A stretch of 64,000 bases of DNA. Origin: Jiella flava. Lineage in GTDB: Bacteria > Pseudomonadota > Alphaproteobacteria > Rhizobiales > Rhizobiaceae. Positions within the stretch are counted from its first letter, which is position 1. Every line of letters starts with the position of its first letter. The translations under genes and the position numbers were made by a program. Shown here piece after piece: positions 10,659 to 20,381 of the stretch. The notes under the pieces were generated by a model. It made no database searches. It was not told the DNA's origin and saw nothing but the letters and a program-made list of their open reading frames with translations. The stretch lies in assembly GCF_017349315.1 (NCBI RefSeq), contig NZ_JAFMPP010000013.1, positions 62,001 to 126,000 of the forward strand, in the 5' to 3' direction.

Positions 10659-12734
10659 TTATTCCGCTGCTTGGAGTGTCTCGCCGCTGGCGAGACGCGA
10701 GCACTCGGCCATCACCTTCGACGCCCGCGCGATGGGGTTCGTCAGGTAGAAATCACCAAGCTTGGAGCCAAGATGCGCATGGTCGAGGGACCCCGCCTTG
10801 TCGGCCAGCCGCAAGACATCGTCGATCGCTGCCGCCTCAACGCGGTCGGACCGCATTTGCGGGTGCGACTGGTAGAGATCACGCCGTAGCGCGGCAAGCG
10901 AATCGAAGGGCAAGGTCTTACCAAGCACCGCCGAAAGCGCCCGGATGATCGCCCAGTCCTCACGGGCGTCCCCTGGAGGAAAAGCTGCGCGAGACGCGAC
11001 CTGCGCCCGGCCCTCGAGATTGACGAAAGTGCCGTCCTTCTCGGTGTAGGCCGCACCCGGCAGGATCACGTCGGCGCGATGGGCGCCGCGATCGCCATGG
11101 GTGCCGACATAGACGACGAAGGCGCCTGGCGCGATGTCGACCTCGTCGGCGCCGAGATTGAACAGCAACTCGACACTGCCCGACGTCATGTCGGCGAAGC
11201 TCAAGCCGCCCTTGCCCGGCACGAAGCCGATATCGAGGCCACCGACGCGCGATGCCGCGGTGTGGAGAACGTTGAAGCCGTTCCAGCCCTCGGTGACGGC
11301 CCCAATCTCGCTGGCGAGCGCGGCCGCCGACGCGAGAACCGCCGCACCGTTGTCGCCCGAAACCGCGCCGGACCCGACGATGATCATCGGCCGCTCGGCC
11401 TTCTTCAAGGCATCGAAGAAGCCCTTGCTTGCCTTGGCGACGTCGCTGAGGGTCTCGGTGCCAGCGCCGAGATAGGTATAGTCGTAGCGCAGATCGACAT
11501 TTTCGCCGATCACGCCGACCGGAAAGCCGCCCATGCGCCAACGCTTGCGGATGCGGGCATTGAGCACCGCCGCCTCAAAGCGCGGATTGGCGCCGATGAT
11601 CAGGAGCGCGTCGGCGTCTTCGATGCCGGCGATCGTGGTGTTGAACAGGTAGCTGGCGCGTCCGGCGGTCGGATCGAGCTTGACGTTGTCCTGACGGCAA
11701 TCGAGCGAGGTCGAGCCGAGCAAACCGATCAGCCCCTTCAACGCCCACATCTCTTCGACCGCGGCAAGATCGCCCGCCACGGCGCCGATCTTCTCCGGCG
11801 CGGTTCCGGCGAGCTTTTCCTTGATCGCGGCGAAAGCCTCTTGCCAGCTTGCCGGTTGCAGGCGGCCGTCGCGGCGGACATAGGGCTTGTCGAGACGCTG
11901 GGTGCGCAGGCCGTCCCAGATGAAGCGGGTCTTGTCGGAGATCCACTCCTCGTTCACGGCCTCGTTCACGCGCGGCAGGATGCGCAGCACCTCGCGGCCG
12001 CGGGTATCGACCCGGATCGCCGAACCGACGGCGTCCATCACGTCGATCGACTCGGTCTTCGACAGCTCCCAAGGCCGCGCCTGGAAGGCGTAGGGCCGCG
12101 AGGTCAGCGCGCCGACCGGGCACAGATCGATGACGTTGCCCTGCAACTCGGAGGTCATCGCCTGCTCGAGGAAGGTGGTGATCTCGGCATCCTCGCCGCG
12201 ACCGACGAGGCCGAGTTCCGAAATCCCGGCGACCTCGGTGGTGAAGCGGACGCAGCGCGTGCAGTGGATACAGCGCGTCATGATCGTCTTCACGAGCGGG
12301 CCGATATACTTGTCTTCGACCGCGCGCTTGTTTTCCTTGTAGCGCGAGGAATCGACGCCATAGGCCATCGCCTGATCCTGCAGATCGCACTCGCCGCCCT
12401 GATCGCAGATCGGGCAGTCGAGCGGATGGTTGATGAGCAGGAACTCCATCACGCCCTCGCGGGCCTTCTTCACCATCGGGGTGTTGGTGAACATTTCCGG
12501 CAACTCGCCGTTCGGGCCGGGGCGCAGATCGCGCACGCCCATGGCGCAGGACGCGGCAGGCTTGGGCGGGCCGCCCTTCACCTCGACGAGGCACATGCGG
12601 CAGTTGCCGGCGATCGACAGCCGCTCATGGAAGCAGAAGCGCGGGATCTCGGCGCCCGCCTCTTCCGCCGCCTGCAGCAGCGTATAGTGGTCCGGAACCT
12701 CGATCTCTTTGCCGTCGACTTTCAATTTCGCCAT
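10659..12734 (-). CDS. nuoG: NADH-quinone oxidoreductase subunit G
   Basis: Peripheral-arm subunit of 691 residues with an N-terminal 2Fe-2S ferredoxin domain (cysteines in [21 protein letters not shown], near 33-52), the NuoG HxxxC motif in [17 protein letters not shown] near 105-121, and further cluster cysteines in [12 protein letters not shown] and [15 protein letters not shown]. The rest is a molybdopterin-oxidoreductase-like domain without catalytic metal ligands, normal for NuoG. Its ATG overlaps the stop of the preceding pentapeptide-like gene (TAATG). Confidence 0.97.
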   Translation of the reverse strand: MAKLKVDGKEIEVPDHYTLLQAAEEAGAEIPRFCFHERLSIAGNCRMCLVEVKGGPPKPAASCAMGVRDLRPGPNGELPEMFTNTPMVKKAREGVMEFLLINHPLDCPICDQGGECDLQDQAMAYGVDSSRYKENKRAVEDKYIGPLVKTIMTRCIHCTRCVRFTTEVAGISELGLVGRGEDAEITTFLEQAMTSELQGNVIDLCPVGALTSRPYAFQARPWELSKTESIDVMDAVGSAIRVDTRGREVLRILPRVNEAVNEEWISDKTRFIWDGLRTQRLDKPYVRRDGRLQPASWQEAFAAIKEKLAGTAPEKIGAVAGDLAAVEEMWALKGLIGLLGSTSLDCRQDNVKLDPTAGRASYLFNTTIAGIEDADALLIIGANPRFEAAVLNARIRKRWRMGGFPVGVIGENVDLRYDYTYLGAGTETLSDVAKASKGFFDALKKAERPMIIVGSGAVSGDNGAAVLASAAALASEIGAVTEGWNGFNVLHTAASRVGGLDIGFVPGKGGLSFADMTSGSVELLFNLGADEVDIAPGAFVVYVGTHGDRGAHRADVILPGAAYTEKDGTFVNLEGRAQVASRAAFPPGDAREDWAIIRALSAVLGKTLPFDSLAALRRDLYQSHPQMRSDRVEAAAIDDVLRLADKAGSLDHAHLGSKLGDFYLTNPIARASKVMAECSRLASGETLQAAE

Positions 12735-13048
12735 TATTCGACCCCCGACCGCCGCGAAGCCTCGTATACCCTAACGGCATCTTCGATCTTCACGCCGTTG
12801 ATCGTCATCCCGGAAATCAGGGCGTTTTCGATCGTCATGTTGTTCAAGTTCACATTCGTGAGAAACGTGTTGGAAAGGTCTGCGTCCTCGATCCGTACGT
12901 TGCTCGAATTCACTTTGGAGTAGTCCGCGGCTGACAGGTTCACATTGCTGAACGTCGATTTCGAAAGGTCGACGTCTTCAAAAGACGATCCGGCGCAAGA
13001 TGCATTGCGCACATCCAGTCCCTCCGTCTTGTCGTGAACGTTTGCCAT
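12734..13048 (-). CDS. Pentapeptide-like repeat protein between nuoF and nuoG
   Basis: A 104-residue protein made almost entirely of degenerate five-residue repeats, for example [20 protein letters not shown] (about 22-41) and [20 protein letters not shown] (about 55-74). Such A(D/N)LXX-type repeats fold into a right-handed beta-helix. There is no signal peptide or membrane segment, so it should be cytoplasmic. It overlaps nuoG by one base and follows nuoF by four, so it is co-transcribed and probably coupled. Function unknown; a scaffold or assembly role for the peripheral arm is a guess from position. Confidence 0.85.
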   Translation of the reverse strand: MANVHDKTEGLDVRNASCAGSSFEDVDLSKSTFSNVNLSAADYSKVNSSNVRIEDADLSNTFLTNVNLNNMTIENALISGMTINGVKIEDAVRVYEASRRSGVE

Positions 13049-13052
13049 CCTT

Positions 13053-14357
13053 TTACTCCGCCGCTTCCAGGACCGGCTTCACGTCGTGCGCATTGTGCGA
13101 ATACTCATCGATGCGCCGCTCGATCTCGGCACGGAAGTGCCGGACGAGACCCTGGATCGGCCAGGCCGCCGCGTCGCCAAGCGCGCAAATCGTGTGACCC
13201 TCGACCTGCTTGGTGACGTCGAGGAGCATGTCGATCTCGCGCTTCTGGGCGTGGCCGGTCGCCATGCGCTCCATCACCCGCCACATCCAGCCGGTGCCCT
13301 CGCGGCATGGCGTGCACTGGCCGCAGCTCTCGTGCTTGTAGAAATACGAGATCCGGGCGATCGCCTTCACGATGTCGGTCGACTTGTCCATGACGATCAC
13401 CGCGGCGGTGCCGAGCGAGGTCCTGATATCGCGTAGACCGTCGAAGTCCATCGGCGTGTCGATGATGTCGGCGCCCGGCACAAGCGGCACGGAGGAACCG
13501 CCGGGGATCACTGCGAGCAGATTGTCCCAGCCGCCGCGAATGCCGCCGCAATGCTTCTCGATCAGCTCGCGGAAGGAGATGCCCATCGCCTCTTCGACCG
13601 TGCACGGACGCTCGACATGGCCGGAAATGCAGAACAGCTTGGTTCCGGTGTTGTTCTGGCGGCCGATGCCGGCGAACCAGCTGCCGCCACGGCGCAGGAT
13701 GGTCGGCGCAACGGCGATCGACTCGACGTTGTTGACCGTCGTCGGGCAGCCATAGAGGCCGACATTGGCCGGAAACGGCGGCTTCAGACGGGGCTGGCCC
13801 TTCTTGCCCTCAAGGCTTTCCAGAAGCGCCGTTTCCTCGCCACAGATATAAGCGCCGGCGCCGTGATGGACGACGATGTCGTAGTCCCAGCCGCATTTGT
13901 TGTCGCGGCCGAGATAGCCCTGTTCGTAGCACTCGTCGATCGCCAGCTGCAGCGCTTGGCGCTCGCGGACATATTCGCCGCGGACATAGATGTAGCAAGT
14001 ATGGGCGCCCATCGCGAAACCGGCGATCACACAGCCTTCGATCAGCGTGAACGGGTCGTTCCGCATGATCTCGCGGTCTTTGCAGGTGCCGGGCTCCGAC
14101 TCGTCGGCATTGATGACAAGATAATGTGGTCGCTCACCGACCTCCTTCGGCATGAAGGACCACTTCAGGCCGGTCGGGAAGCCCGCGCCGCCACGGCCGC
14201 GCAGCCCAGAGGCCTTCATCTCGTTGATGATCCAGTCGCGGCCCTTGCCGATGATATCGGCCGTGCCGTCAAAATGGCCACGCTTCAGCGCCGCCTTGAG
14301 GCTCTTGTCGCGCAGGCCGTAGATGTTGGTGAAGATCCGATCCTTGTCCTGAAGCAT
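13053..14357 (-). CDS. nuoF: NADH-quinone oxidoreductase subunit F
   Basis: NADH-binding subunit carrying FMN and a 4Fe-4S cluster, about 434 residues. Visible motifs: [16 protein letters not shown] (NADH/FMN glycine-rich loop, near 54-69), [16 protein letters not shown] (near 85) and the cluster motif [16 protein letters not shown] (near 345) with a later cysteine in [12 protein letters not shown]. The ATG at 14357 overlaps the nuoE stop by one base; an in-frame GTG lies one codon upstream. Confidence 0.97.
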   Translation of the reverse strand: MLQDKDRIFTNIYGLRDKSLKAALKRGHFDGTADIIGKGRDWIINEMKASGLRGRGGAGFPTGLKWSFMPKEVGERPHYLVINADESEPGTCKDREIMRNDPFTLIEGCVIAGFAMGAHTCYIYVRGEYVRERQALQLAIDECYEQGYLGRDNKCGWDYDIVVHHGAGAYICGEETALLESLEGKKGQPRLKPPFPANVGLYGCPTTVNNVESIAVAPTILRRGGSWFAGIGRQNNTGTKLFCISGHVERPCTVEEAMGISFRELIEKHCGGIRGGWDNLLAVIPGGSSVPLVPGADIIDTPMDFDGLRDIRTSLGTAAVIVMDKSTDIVKAIARISYFYKHESCGQCTPCREGTGWMWRVMERMATGHAQKREIDMLLDVTKQVEGHTICALGDAAAWPIQGLVRHFRAEIERRIDEYSHNAHDVKPVLEAAE

Positions 14358-15655
14358 CACGCCTCTCCGTCACCGTTCTGCGCCGACCCTTGAAGATCCT
14401 TCGCCTGCCCGATCCAGCCTTCGCGCACCGCGCGGCCCCGGAATTCGAGATAATCGTCGACCCAGACGAGCTCGACCTCGCGCCACGCCGCGATCTGCGA
14501 GAAGTGGTAGACGCCGAGCTCATTCAGCTTCCCCTCGGCGACGGGGCCGACGCCGCGGATCTTCTTCAGATCGTCCTTGTCGCCCTGCGGCTGAGAGAGC
14601 AGACCCGCCGGCTTTTCGCCCGGCCGGCTGTCCGTCTTGGCGCCCTCGGCCTTGCTGTCGAAATGATCGTCCTGCGTCGGACCGGCCTTGGTGTCGGTCG
14701 TCCGCGTGCGTTCGCCCTCCATGATCGCAGGTCCGGTACCCGCCGGCTGGGTCGGACGCTTCGGATCATCAACATCCGTCGCACCTTGGCGTGCACCGCC
14801 CTCGCGGCCGGCGCCGGCAGCATGACCTTCGGCTGCGAGCGCGTCGCTCTGGCGGTGTTCAGTTTTCGGATCGACCTTGGCAGCGGACGCGGCGCCCGGT
14901 GCCGACATCGTCGGATCGGTTTCTTCGGACTCCGTGTTCGGACGGCCCGCCTCGGAAGGCGGCGTCGCGGCCGAGCCCCCAGCGCTCCTCTTGGCGCCGG
15001 CACCGTTGGCGGCATGATAGCCGTTCGGCTCGATCAGGTCATCATAGTCGCCGTTCAGCGAGGTCAGGCCGCCCAGCGGGGCCGACAGATGCCGACCATT
15101 CTGCGGGCCGGGCTGGACCTCGTCGCCGCGGCCAGCATCAAACAGATCGATGATTTCTTCCAGCCGCTCGGGCGTCAGATCCTCGTAGGTATCCTGAAAC
15201 ACCATCACCATCGGGGCGTTGACGCAAGCGCCGAGGCACTCCACCTCTTCCCACGACAAGGTGCCTGCCTCATTGCGATGGAACGGCTCGGCGTGGATCT
15301 TCTTGCGGCAGATCGCCTTCAGATCCTCGGCGCCCCGCAGCATGCAGGGCGTGGTGCCGCAGACCTGGACATGCGCCTTGGTGCCGACCGGATTGAGCTG
15401 GAACTGCGTGTAGAACGTTGCGACTTCGAGCACCCGGATCAGCGGCATGTCGAGCATCGCGGCGACATGTTCGATTGCCGCCTTGGTCACCCAACCGTCC
15501 TGGTCCTGCGCCCGCATCAGCAGCGGAATCACGGCAGACTGTTGGCGACCGTCCGGATATTTCTTGATCGTCGCTTCAGCCCAAGCGGCGTTCTTTTCGG
15601 TAAACGCAAAGCCAGCTGGTTGAGCGGCCTCTTCCGCGAGACGTCTGACAGACAT
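14357..15655 (-). CDS. nuoE: NADH-quinone oxidoreductase subunit E with long C-terminal extension
   Basis: The first 190 or so residues are the thioredoxin-like NuoE domain; the 2Fe-2S cysteines are in [13 protein letters not shown] (near 97-108) and [13 protein letters not shown] (near 137-148). At 432 residues it is more than twice the E. coli length. Residues about 195-365 are a polar, low-complexity linker rich in Gly, Ala, Glu, Asp and Thr. The last 65 or so ([20 protein letters not shown] onward) form a helix-hairpin-helix-like domain. Extended NuoE proteins are known in Rhizobiales; the function of the tail is not known. GAGG precedes the ATG. Confidence 0.95.
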   Translation of the reverse strand: MSVRRLAEEAAQPAGFAFTEKNAAWAEATIKKYPDGRQQSAVIPLLMRAQDQDGWVTKAAIEHVAAMLDMPLIRVLEVATFYTQFQLNPVGTKAHVQVCGTTPCMLRGAEDLKAICRKKIHAEPFHRNEAGTLSWEEVECLGACVNAPMVMVFQDTYEDLTPERLEEIIDLFDAGRGDEVQPGPQNGRHLSAPLGGLTSLNGDYDDLIEPNGYHAANGAGAKRSAGGSAATPPSEAGRPNTESEETDPTMSAPGAASAAKVDPKTEHRQSDALAAEGHAAGAGREGGARQGATDVDDPKRPTQPAGTGPAIMEGERTRTTDTKAGPTQDDHFDSKAEGAKTDSRPGEKPAGLLSQPQGDKDDLKKIRGVGPVAEGKLNELGVYHFSQIAAWREVELVWVDDYLEFRGRAVREGWIGQAKDLQGSAQNGDGEA

Positions 15656-15931
15656 TGGACCTCTATCTTAGAGCGGTTCAATAATCGATGTTGCGGCGCG
15701 TTCTATCACATGACGGGCAAAAGGCTAGTGACCACAGCCCGAAGTTTTGAATTGTCCACTTTCCCAAAGAAAGCGGCCGGCAGGGTCGGAAAACCCGCCT
15801 CGACGAGGATATTTTGCAGTGCGAAACCAGCTCTGGAGCCGCCTCTTTCGCACCCCCCATTCACAACGGCGTCGCCATCTAACCGGCGGCGCCCTGCCCG
15901 GGACGACTCAATCGGTCGCCAGCGGCAAAAA
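15656..15931 (-). other. Gene-free gap between nuoD and nuoE
   Basis: 276 bases inside the otherwise tightly packed operon. A 60-codon frame on the minus strand (15678-15860) lacks a plausible protein pattern and a ribosome binding site. TTAGAGCGG near 15668 resembles the edge of the palindromic repeat at 8721-8760, so the gap may be a decayed repeat insertion. Confidence 0.5.
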
Positions 15932-17122
15932 TCAGCGATCGACTTCGCCGAACACGATGTCGAGCGTGCCGAGGATCGCCGAGACGTCCGCCAGCATGTG
16001 CCCCTTGCAGAGCACATCCATCGCCTGCAGGTGGGCAAAGCCCGGCGCGCGGATCTTGCACCGATACGGCTTGTTGGTACCGTCCGAGACCAGATACACG
16101 CCGAATTCACCCTTCGGCGCCTCGACGGCGGCGTAGACCTCGCCCTCGGGCAGATGGAAGCCTTCGGTGTAGAGCTTGAAGTGGTGGATCAGCGCTTCCA
16201 TCGAGCGCTTCATCTGTCCGCGCTTCGGCGGCACCATCTTGCCGTCGATCGCGGAGACCGGGCCGGTCTTTTCCGATCCCGACAAGCGCTCGACGCACTG
16301 CTTCATGATGCGGATGGATTCGCGCATCTCGACCATGCGAATCAGATAGCGATCGTAGCAGTCGCCATTCTTGCCGATGGGGATGTCGAATTCCATCTCG
16401 TCGTAGCACTCATAGGGCTGCGCCTTGCGCAAATCCCATGCCGCGCCCGAACCGCGCACCATCACGCCGGAAAAGCCCATCGCCCAAGCATCGTCGAGAT
16501 TGACCACGCCGATGTCGACATTGCGCTGCTTGAAGATGCGGTTGCCGGTGAGCAGCTCTTCAAGGTCGTCGCAGACCTTCAGGAACGGATCGCACCAGGC
16601 GCCGATATCGTCGACGAGTTGCTGATCGATGTCCTGATGAACGCCGCCCGGACGGAAATAACCGGCATGCAGCCGGGCTCCCGAGGCGCGCTCGTAGAAC
16701 ACCATCAGCTTTTCGCGTTCCTCAAAGCCCCACAGTGGCGGCGTCAGCGCACCGACGTCCATCGCCTGCGTGGTCACGTTGAGGATATGCGACAGGATGC
16801 GGCCGATCTCGCAGTAGAGAACGCGGATCAGCTGCCCGCGCTTCGGCACCTCGACTCCGGCGAGCCGCTCGACCGCGAGGCAGAAGGCATGCTCCTGATT
16901 CATCGGCGCGACATAGTCGAGACGGTCGAAATACGGAATCGCCTGGAGGTACGTCTTATGCTCGATCAGCTTCTCGGTGCCGCGATGCAAAAGCCCAATA
17001 TGCGGATCGACGCGCTCGACGATCTCGCCGTCAAGCTCAAGCACCAGACGCAGCACGCCGTGGGCTGCCGGATGCTGCGGGCCGAAATTGATATTGAAGT
17101 TGCGGACGTCGATCTCAGCCAT
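15932..17122 (-). CDS. nuoD: NADH-quinone oxidoreductase subunit D
   Basis: 49-kDa-type subunit forming the quinone site with NuoB, 396 residues. Hallmarks are [18 protein letters not shown] near the N-terminus (His-Pro-Ala-Ala-His faces the quinone pocket), [14 protein letters not shown] near residue 40, the conserved tyrosine region [13 protein letters not shown], and the C-terminal [12 protein letters not shown] ending typical of NuoD. It starts with ATG and overlaps the end of the upstream GFA-type gene by eight bases. Confidence 0.97.
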   Translation of the reverse strand: MAEIDVRNFNINFGPQHPAAHGVLRLVLELDGEIVERVDPHIGLLHRGTEKLIEHKTYLQAIPYFDRLDYVAPMNQEHAFCLAVERLAGVEVPKRGQLIRVLYCEIGRILSHILNVTTQAMDVGALTPPLWGFEEREKLMVFYERASGARLHAGYFRPGGVHQDIDQQLVDDIGAWCDPFLKVCDDLEELLTGNRIFKQRNVDIGVVNLDDAWAMGFSGVMVRGSGAAWDLRKAQPYECYDEMEFDIPIGKNGDCYDRYLIRMVEMRESIRIMKQCVERLSGSEKTGPVSAIDGKMVPPKRGQMKRSMEALIHHFKLYTEGFHLPEGEVYAAVEAPKGEFGVYLVSDGTNKPYRCKIRAPGFAHLQAMDVLCKGHMLADVSAILGTLDIVFGEVDR

Positions 17123-17552
17123 TCGGCTTGTCCTCTTCGGAAGCGAACTGGGCGAAGAACTCCGCCCCGGTCATCGTCTTCGTCTCATTGGCGAACGCGT
17201 ACCAGGCGGGCTTGGAGTCGATGAAAATCTGATCGCTCATGGCAGCATCGCCCAAATCGTCGAACGCCATGGCGGAAATTGCGTAATGGCCGGCGTCCTT
17301 CGAACGCCAAAACAGCGACGTGCCGCAGCGGTTGCAAAAGCCGCGCTCGCCCCAGGCCGACGACTCGTAGATGCCGAGCGAGTCGGTTCCCGAAAGCACC
17401 ACCGTGTCCGAAGCCTTCAACGCCATGAAAGGCGCACTCGCCCATCGCCGGCAGATATCGCAGTGGCAGACGCCGATCGCCTGCGGCTCGACATCGGCAT
17501 CGATGCGAACGCCGCCGCACAGACATTTGGCCTGGAGGCGCCTATTGGCCAT
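17115..17552 (-). CDS. GFA/CENP-V family zinc protein inserted in the nuo operon
   Basis: 145 residues with the cysteine pattern of the glutathione-dependent formaldehyde-activating enzyme (GFA/CENP-V) fold: C10-L-C12, C29-H-C31-D-I-C34 and C73-N-R-C76, followed by GTSLFW. Founding members were described as condensing glutathione with formaldehyde, but most family members have no proven reaction. It sits between nuoC and nuoD, 15 bases after nuoC and overlapping nuoD by eight, so it is co-transcribed with complex I. A formaldehyde-related role would fit a methylotroph but is only inference. Confidence 0.9.
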   Translation of the reverse strand: MANRRLQAKCLCGGVRIDADVEPQAIGVCHCDICRRWASAPFMALKASDTVVLSGTDSLGIYESSAWGERGFCNRCGTSLFWRSKDAGHYAISAMAFDDLGDAAMSDQIFIDSKPAWYAFANETKTMTGAEFFAQFASEEDKPNG

Positions 17553-17567
17553 ATCGCACCCCCCGCC

Positions 17568-18176
17568 TCACGGCCGCTTGGCCTTCTCGTCGCCGGGCAG
17601 CACGTAGTCGGTACCTTCCCAAGGCGAGAGGAAATCGAAGTTGCGGAATTCCTGGCGCAGTTCGACCGGCTCGTAGACCACCTGCTTTTTCTCGTCGTCG
17701 TAGTGAACCTCGACGAAGCCGGTCAGCGGGAAATCTTTCCGCAACGGATGCCCCTCAAAGCCGTAATCGGTGAGGATGCGACGCAGGTCCGGATGGCCGG
17801 TAAACAGGATGCCGTAGAAGTCGTAGGCCTCGCGCTCGAACCAGTCGGCCGCCGGAAAGACGTCACAGATCGACGGCACCGGATCGTCCTCGGCGGTCCG
17901 CACCTTGACGCGGATCCGCTGATTCTGACGCGGCGACAACAGGTGGTAGACAACCTCGAAGCGCTTCTGGCGGGCCGGATAATCGACGCCACACAAATCG
18001 ATCAGATTGATGAACTGAGTCTGCGGATCGTCCCGCAACATCGTCATCGTCTTGATTAGGTTCTCTGGCGCAACGACGATCGTCAGCTCGCCGAAGAGAT
18101 GCGCGCTCGACTCGAGTCTCTCACCGAGCCTTTCGGCCAGATAATCGGCCATGTCCTTGGTCGCGAAATCACGCAT
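17568..18176 (-). CDS. nuoC: NADH-quinone oxidoreductase subunit C
   Basis: 30-kDa-type peripheral subunit, 202 residues from the ATG giving [13 protein letters not shown]; the frame is open further upstream into nuoB but that part is not NuoC-like. The family signature [20 protein letters not shown] appears here as [20 protein letters not shown] (near 120-139), followed by [18 protein letters not shown]. NuoC and NuoD are separate proteins here. Confidence 0.96.
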   Translation of the reverse strand: MRDFATKDMADYLAERLGERLESSAHLFGELTIVVAPENLIKTMTMLRDDPQTQFINLIDLCGVDYPARQKRFEVVYHLLSPRQNQRIRVKVRTAEDDPVPSICDVFPAADWFEREAYDFYGILFTGHPDLRRILTDYGFEGHPLRKDFPLTGFVEVHYDDEKKQVVYEPVELRQEFRNFDFLSPWEGTDYVLPGDEKAKRP

Positions 18177-18193
18177 GCCGCAGCTCCAAGACT

Positions 18194-18784
18194 TCAGCGT
18201 TCGATGGTGCCGGTGCGGCGGATCTTCTTCTGCAGAAGAAGCATGCCGTAAAGCAGCGCCTCGGCGCTCGGCGGACAACCGGGAACGTAGACGTCGACCG
18301 GAACCACCCGGTCGCAGCCGCGCACCACGGAATAGGAATAGTGGTAATATCCGCCGCCGTTGGCGCAGGACCCCATGGAGATGACGTAGCGCGGCTCCGG
18401 CATCTGATCGTAGACCTTGCGCAGCGCCGGCGCCATCTTGTTGGTCAGCGTGCCGGCGACGATCATCAGATCCGACTGGCGGGGCGACGCGCGCGGCGCA
18501 AAGCCGAATCGCTCGGCGTCGTAGCGCGGCATCGACATCTGCATCATCTCAACGGCGCAGCAGGCGAGGCCGAAGGTCATCCACATCAAAGAGCCCGTGC
18601 GGGCCCACTGGATGACCTCGTCGGTCGATGTGACGATGAACCCCTTATCGGCCAGTTCGTCGTTGATTTCCGTAATGAAAGGGTCGTTGGCCGGCGCGAC
18701 CGGCCGCGCCGTCGCGGCGCCGGCGCCCATGCCCGCTTCCGGGGCCCGCGGAGCGAGCGGCTTGTCGCCGATGATCAATCCCAT
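18194..18784 (-). CDS. nuoB: NADH-quinone oxidoreductase subunit B
   Basis: Carries the terminal 4Fe-4S cluster N2 that reduces quinone. Cluster ligands are visible in [10 protein letters not shown] (adjacent cysteines near 74-75), [12 protein letters not shown] (near 140) and [15 protein letters not shown] (near 170). The ATG giving [10 protein letters not shown] lies inside the last codons of nuoA, a short overlap suggesting coupling; this gives 196 residues. The N-terminal 40 or so residues are Ala/Pro-rich and longer than in E. coli, normal in alphaproteobacteria. Confidence 0.97.
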   Translation of the reverse strand: MGLIIGDKPLAPRAPEAGMGAGAATARPVAPANDPFITEINDELADKGFIVTSTDEVIQWARTGSLMWMTFGLACCAVEMMQMSMPRYDAERFGFAPRASPRQSDLMIVAGTLTNKMAPALRKVYDQMPEPRYVISMGSCANGGGYYHYSYSVVRGCDRVVPVDVYVPGCPPSAEALLYGMLLLQKKIRRTGTIER

Positions 18785-19140
18785 TCCAGTGCGCCTTTTT
18801 TCCACTCGTAGACAAAGCCGACCGTCAACACGCCGAGGAACACCATCATCGACCAGAAACCGAACCAGCCAAGCGTCCCGAAGCTCGCGGCCCAGGGAAA
18901 CAGGAAGGCGACTTCAAGATCGAAAATGATGAAGAGGATCGACACCAGATAAAAGCGGACATCGAACTTCATGCGCGAATCGTCGAAGGCGTCGAAGCCG
19001 CATTCGTAAGCCGAGAGCTTTTCGTCGTCCGGCGCCTTGAAGGCGAGCAGGAACGGCGAGACGAGGAGCGCCAGACCGATGATCAACGCGACACCCACGA
19101 AGATCACGATCGGCAGATAAGAGGCGAGAAGTTCGCTCAT
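18775..19140 (-). CDS. nuoA: NADH-quinone oxidoreductase subunit A
   Basis: Three-helix membrane subunit, 121 residues and the first gene of the operon. The conserved loop [26 protein letters not shown] (near residues 41-66), with the cysteine known for active/deactive switching in mitochondrial complex I, is intact. The ATG is the natural start; the operon promoter should lie upstream. Confidence 0.97.
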   Translation of the reverse strand: MSELLASYLPIVIFVGVALIIGLALLVSPFLLAFKAPDDEKLSAYECGFDAFDDSRMKFDVRFYLVSILFIIFDLEVAFLFPWAASFGTLGWFGFWSMMVFLGVLTVGFVYEWKKGALEWD

Positions 19141-19440
19141 CGGACCATTTCATCCAGCGTGACGGTCGGAGGCTACGGACCCGCGTCCGCGCCAAGGGCT
19201 CGGCGGCTGATAGCGTTGCGCCATGCCGCGTCGCAGCGAGGGTTATCCCCTTCTTAGAATCAGTGCAAGGCGTTCGAGTCGCAAGTTCACGGCTAGCCGT
19301 AAGCTAGATCTCTAACTGCGCCCGCCAAGGCCTATCGCAGATGCGCGCGGCGCATGCGCAGAGACGTTCTTGCCATTTGCAGACCGGACCGCGAGGATAC
19401 CGCGTGACCCTTTGGGAAGATTTTGAACGGAGAACGACTC
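19141..19440. promoter_or_regulatory. Upstream region of the nuo operon, between divergent genes
   Basis: 300 bases between nuoA (minus) and the small plus-strand gene. It holds no gene and should contain promoters for both directions. I could not identify a convincing -35/-10 pair for nuoA by eye. The plus-strand start at 19441 is preceded by GGAGAA. Confidence 0.4.
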
Positions 19441-19755
19441 GTGGCGGATTCGAAAGAGAACGGCTGGCTACCGATGGGCAGCGCAAAGCGCGACGGACAG
19501 CGCATTCTGGTCACGGTGCGCGGTGGCGAACAAGGGGCGGCAGAGGTCGATACCGTGCGGTTTCAGACAGTGCGCGGCAGTTCCGAGCGGTGCTGGGTGG
19601 CGACCGATATGGGACCGGACGGCCTCGTCGCCTATGACGAGGATGAACTCGTTGCCTGGATGCCTTGGCCCGAACCGACCGAGCGCACTGCCGGCGCGAT
19701 CTTCCCTGCTCCGGCCAACGAAGTCGATTTCGAGGAGGCCGGCTCAGGCATCTGA
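19441..19755 (+). CDS. Small protein of unknown function
   Basis: 104 residues from a GTG preceded by GGAGAA; a TTG six codons upstream is an alternative. The N-terminal ENGWLPMGSAKRDGQRILVT resembles the short 'W-x-P-(I/M)-x(2-3)-A-x-(K/R)-D-G-x(2)-I-L' pattern of small bacterial and phage proteins of the DUF551 kind, but I cannot assign it firmly. It ends in an acidic tail. Divergent from nuoA and followed by tRNA-Asp on the other strand. No function is proposed. Confidence 0.6.
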   Translation: MADSKENGWLPMGSAKRDGQRILVTVRGGEQGAAEVDTVRFQTVRGSSERCWVATDMGPDGLVAYDEDELVAWMPWPEPTERTAGAIFPAPANEVDFEEAGSGI

Positions 19756-19927
19756 GTCGGCATGACGCTGCGGCGCAGCAAGATTTCGCAGCGTCAGGCC
19801 GCACAGGAAAAATCCGCTGCCGACGGGCGATGACTCACGTCCGACCCGAGACCCGCCCAGCCAAAATGTCTCACCGACCTCAGTCGATAGCCGGGAAACC
19901 ATAACAATATAAGGAAATTCTTGTCAC

Positions 19928-19947
19928 GTCTTAAGAGTTCTTAAGAC
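19928..19947 (-). terminator. Hairpin 3' of tRNA-Asp
   Basis: Perfect inverted repeat GTCTTAAG-AGTT-CTTAAGAC starting five bases beyond the tRNA 3' end on the minus strand. No T run follows, so it could be a weak terminator or a tRNA processing structure. Confidence 0.45.
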
Positions 19948-19952
19948 TGAAA

Positions 19953-20029
19953 TGGCGCGAGTGACGGGGCTCGAACCCGCGACCTCCGGCGTGACAGGCC
20001 GGCACTCTAACCGACTGAGCTACACCCGC
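19953..20029 (-). tRNA. tRNA-Asp (GTC)
   Basis: 77 bases including an encoded CCA. The acceptor stem pairs GCGGGTG with CACTCGC, the anticodon loop is CTGTCAC with anticodon GTC, and the T arm carries GGTTCGAGCCC. The D arm has TAGCTCAGTCGGTTAGAG. Confidence 0.97.
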
Positions 20030-20178
20030 GCTTTGGCCGCCGCAGCGGCTGATGAGCGGTCGTTTACGGACTAGCCCTGCGCCTGTCAAGCGCCGAGATC
20101 GGATCGGTCGGAGAAAGCTTGCCAGACCGACATGGAACTGTGACAAATTGCGCCAAACGACCCGAATGGAGGGGATTT

Positions 20179-20325
20179 ATGCGCGATCATGGCGGCAAGA
20201 ATCGTGGCCATCATGGCCCGAACCGAAGCCTACGCCATGCCGCGACGGCTGATATCCGACGCTTCGATTCGCCCTCGCGCGCCGGGCGTTCGACAGGATG
20301 CACAAACGACGCGCGATGCTCTTGA
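20179..20325 (+). CDS. Possible 48-residue basic small protein
   Basis: In the 352-base stretch 20030-20381, which has no other gene, an ATG is preceded at good spacing by GGAGGGG. It opens a 48-codon frame starting MRDHGGKNRGHHGPNRS, rich in Arg, His and Gly. The strong ribosome binding site is the main support. The peptide has no recognisable domain and could be chance in GC-rich DNA. It ends 57 bases before the convergent ChaN-like gene. Confidence 0.25.
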   Translation: MRDHGGKNRGHHGPNRSLRHAATADIRRFDSPSRAGRSTGCTNDARCS

Positions 20326-20381
20326 GTCACCGCATCGAGCCCGTCGCTGAAAGACGGGCCAGAGGCGCCCCCTCGTGCGCG

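Noticed and set aside
11079-12923. 614-codon open frame on the plus strand
   Set aside because: Antisense shadow of nuoG, whose iron-sulfur motifs are intact.
15678-15860. 60-codon frame between nuoD and nuoE
   Set aside because: No ribosome site, low-quality protein pattern and no known complex I partner of this kind.
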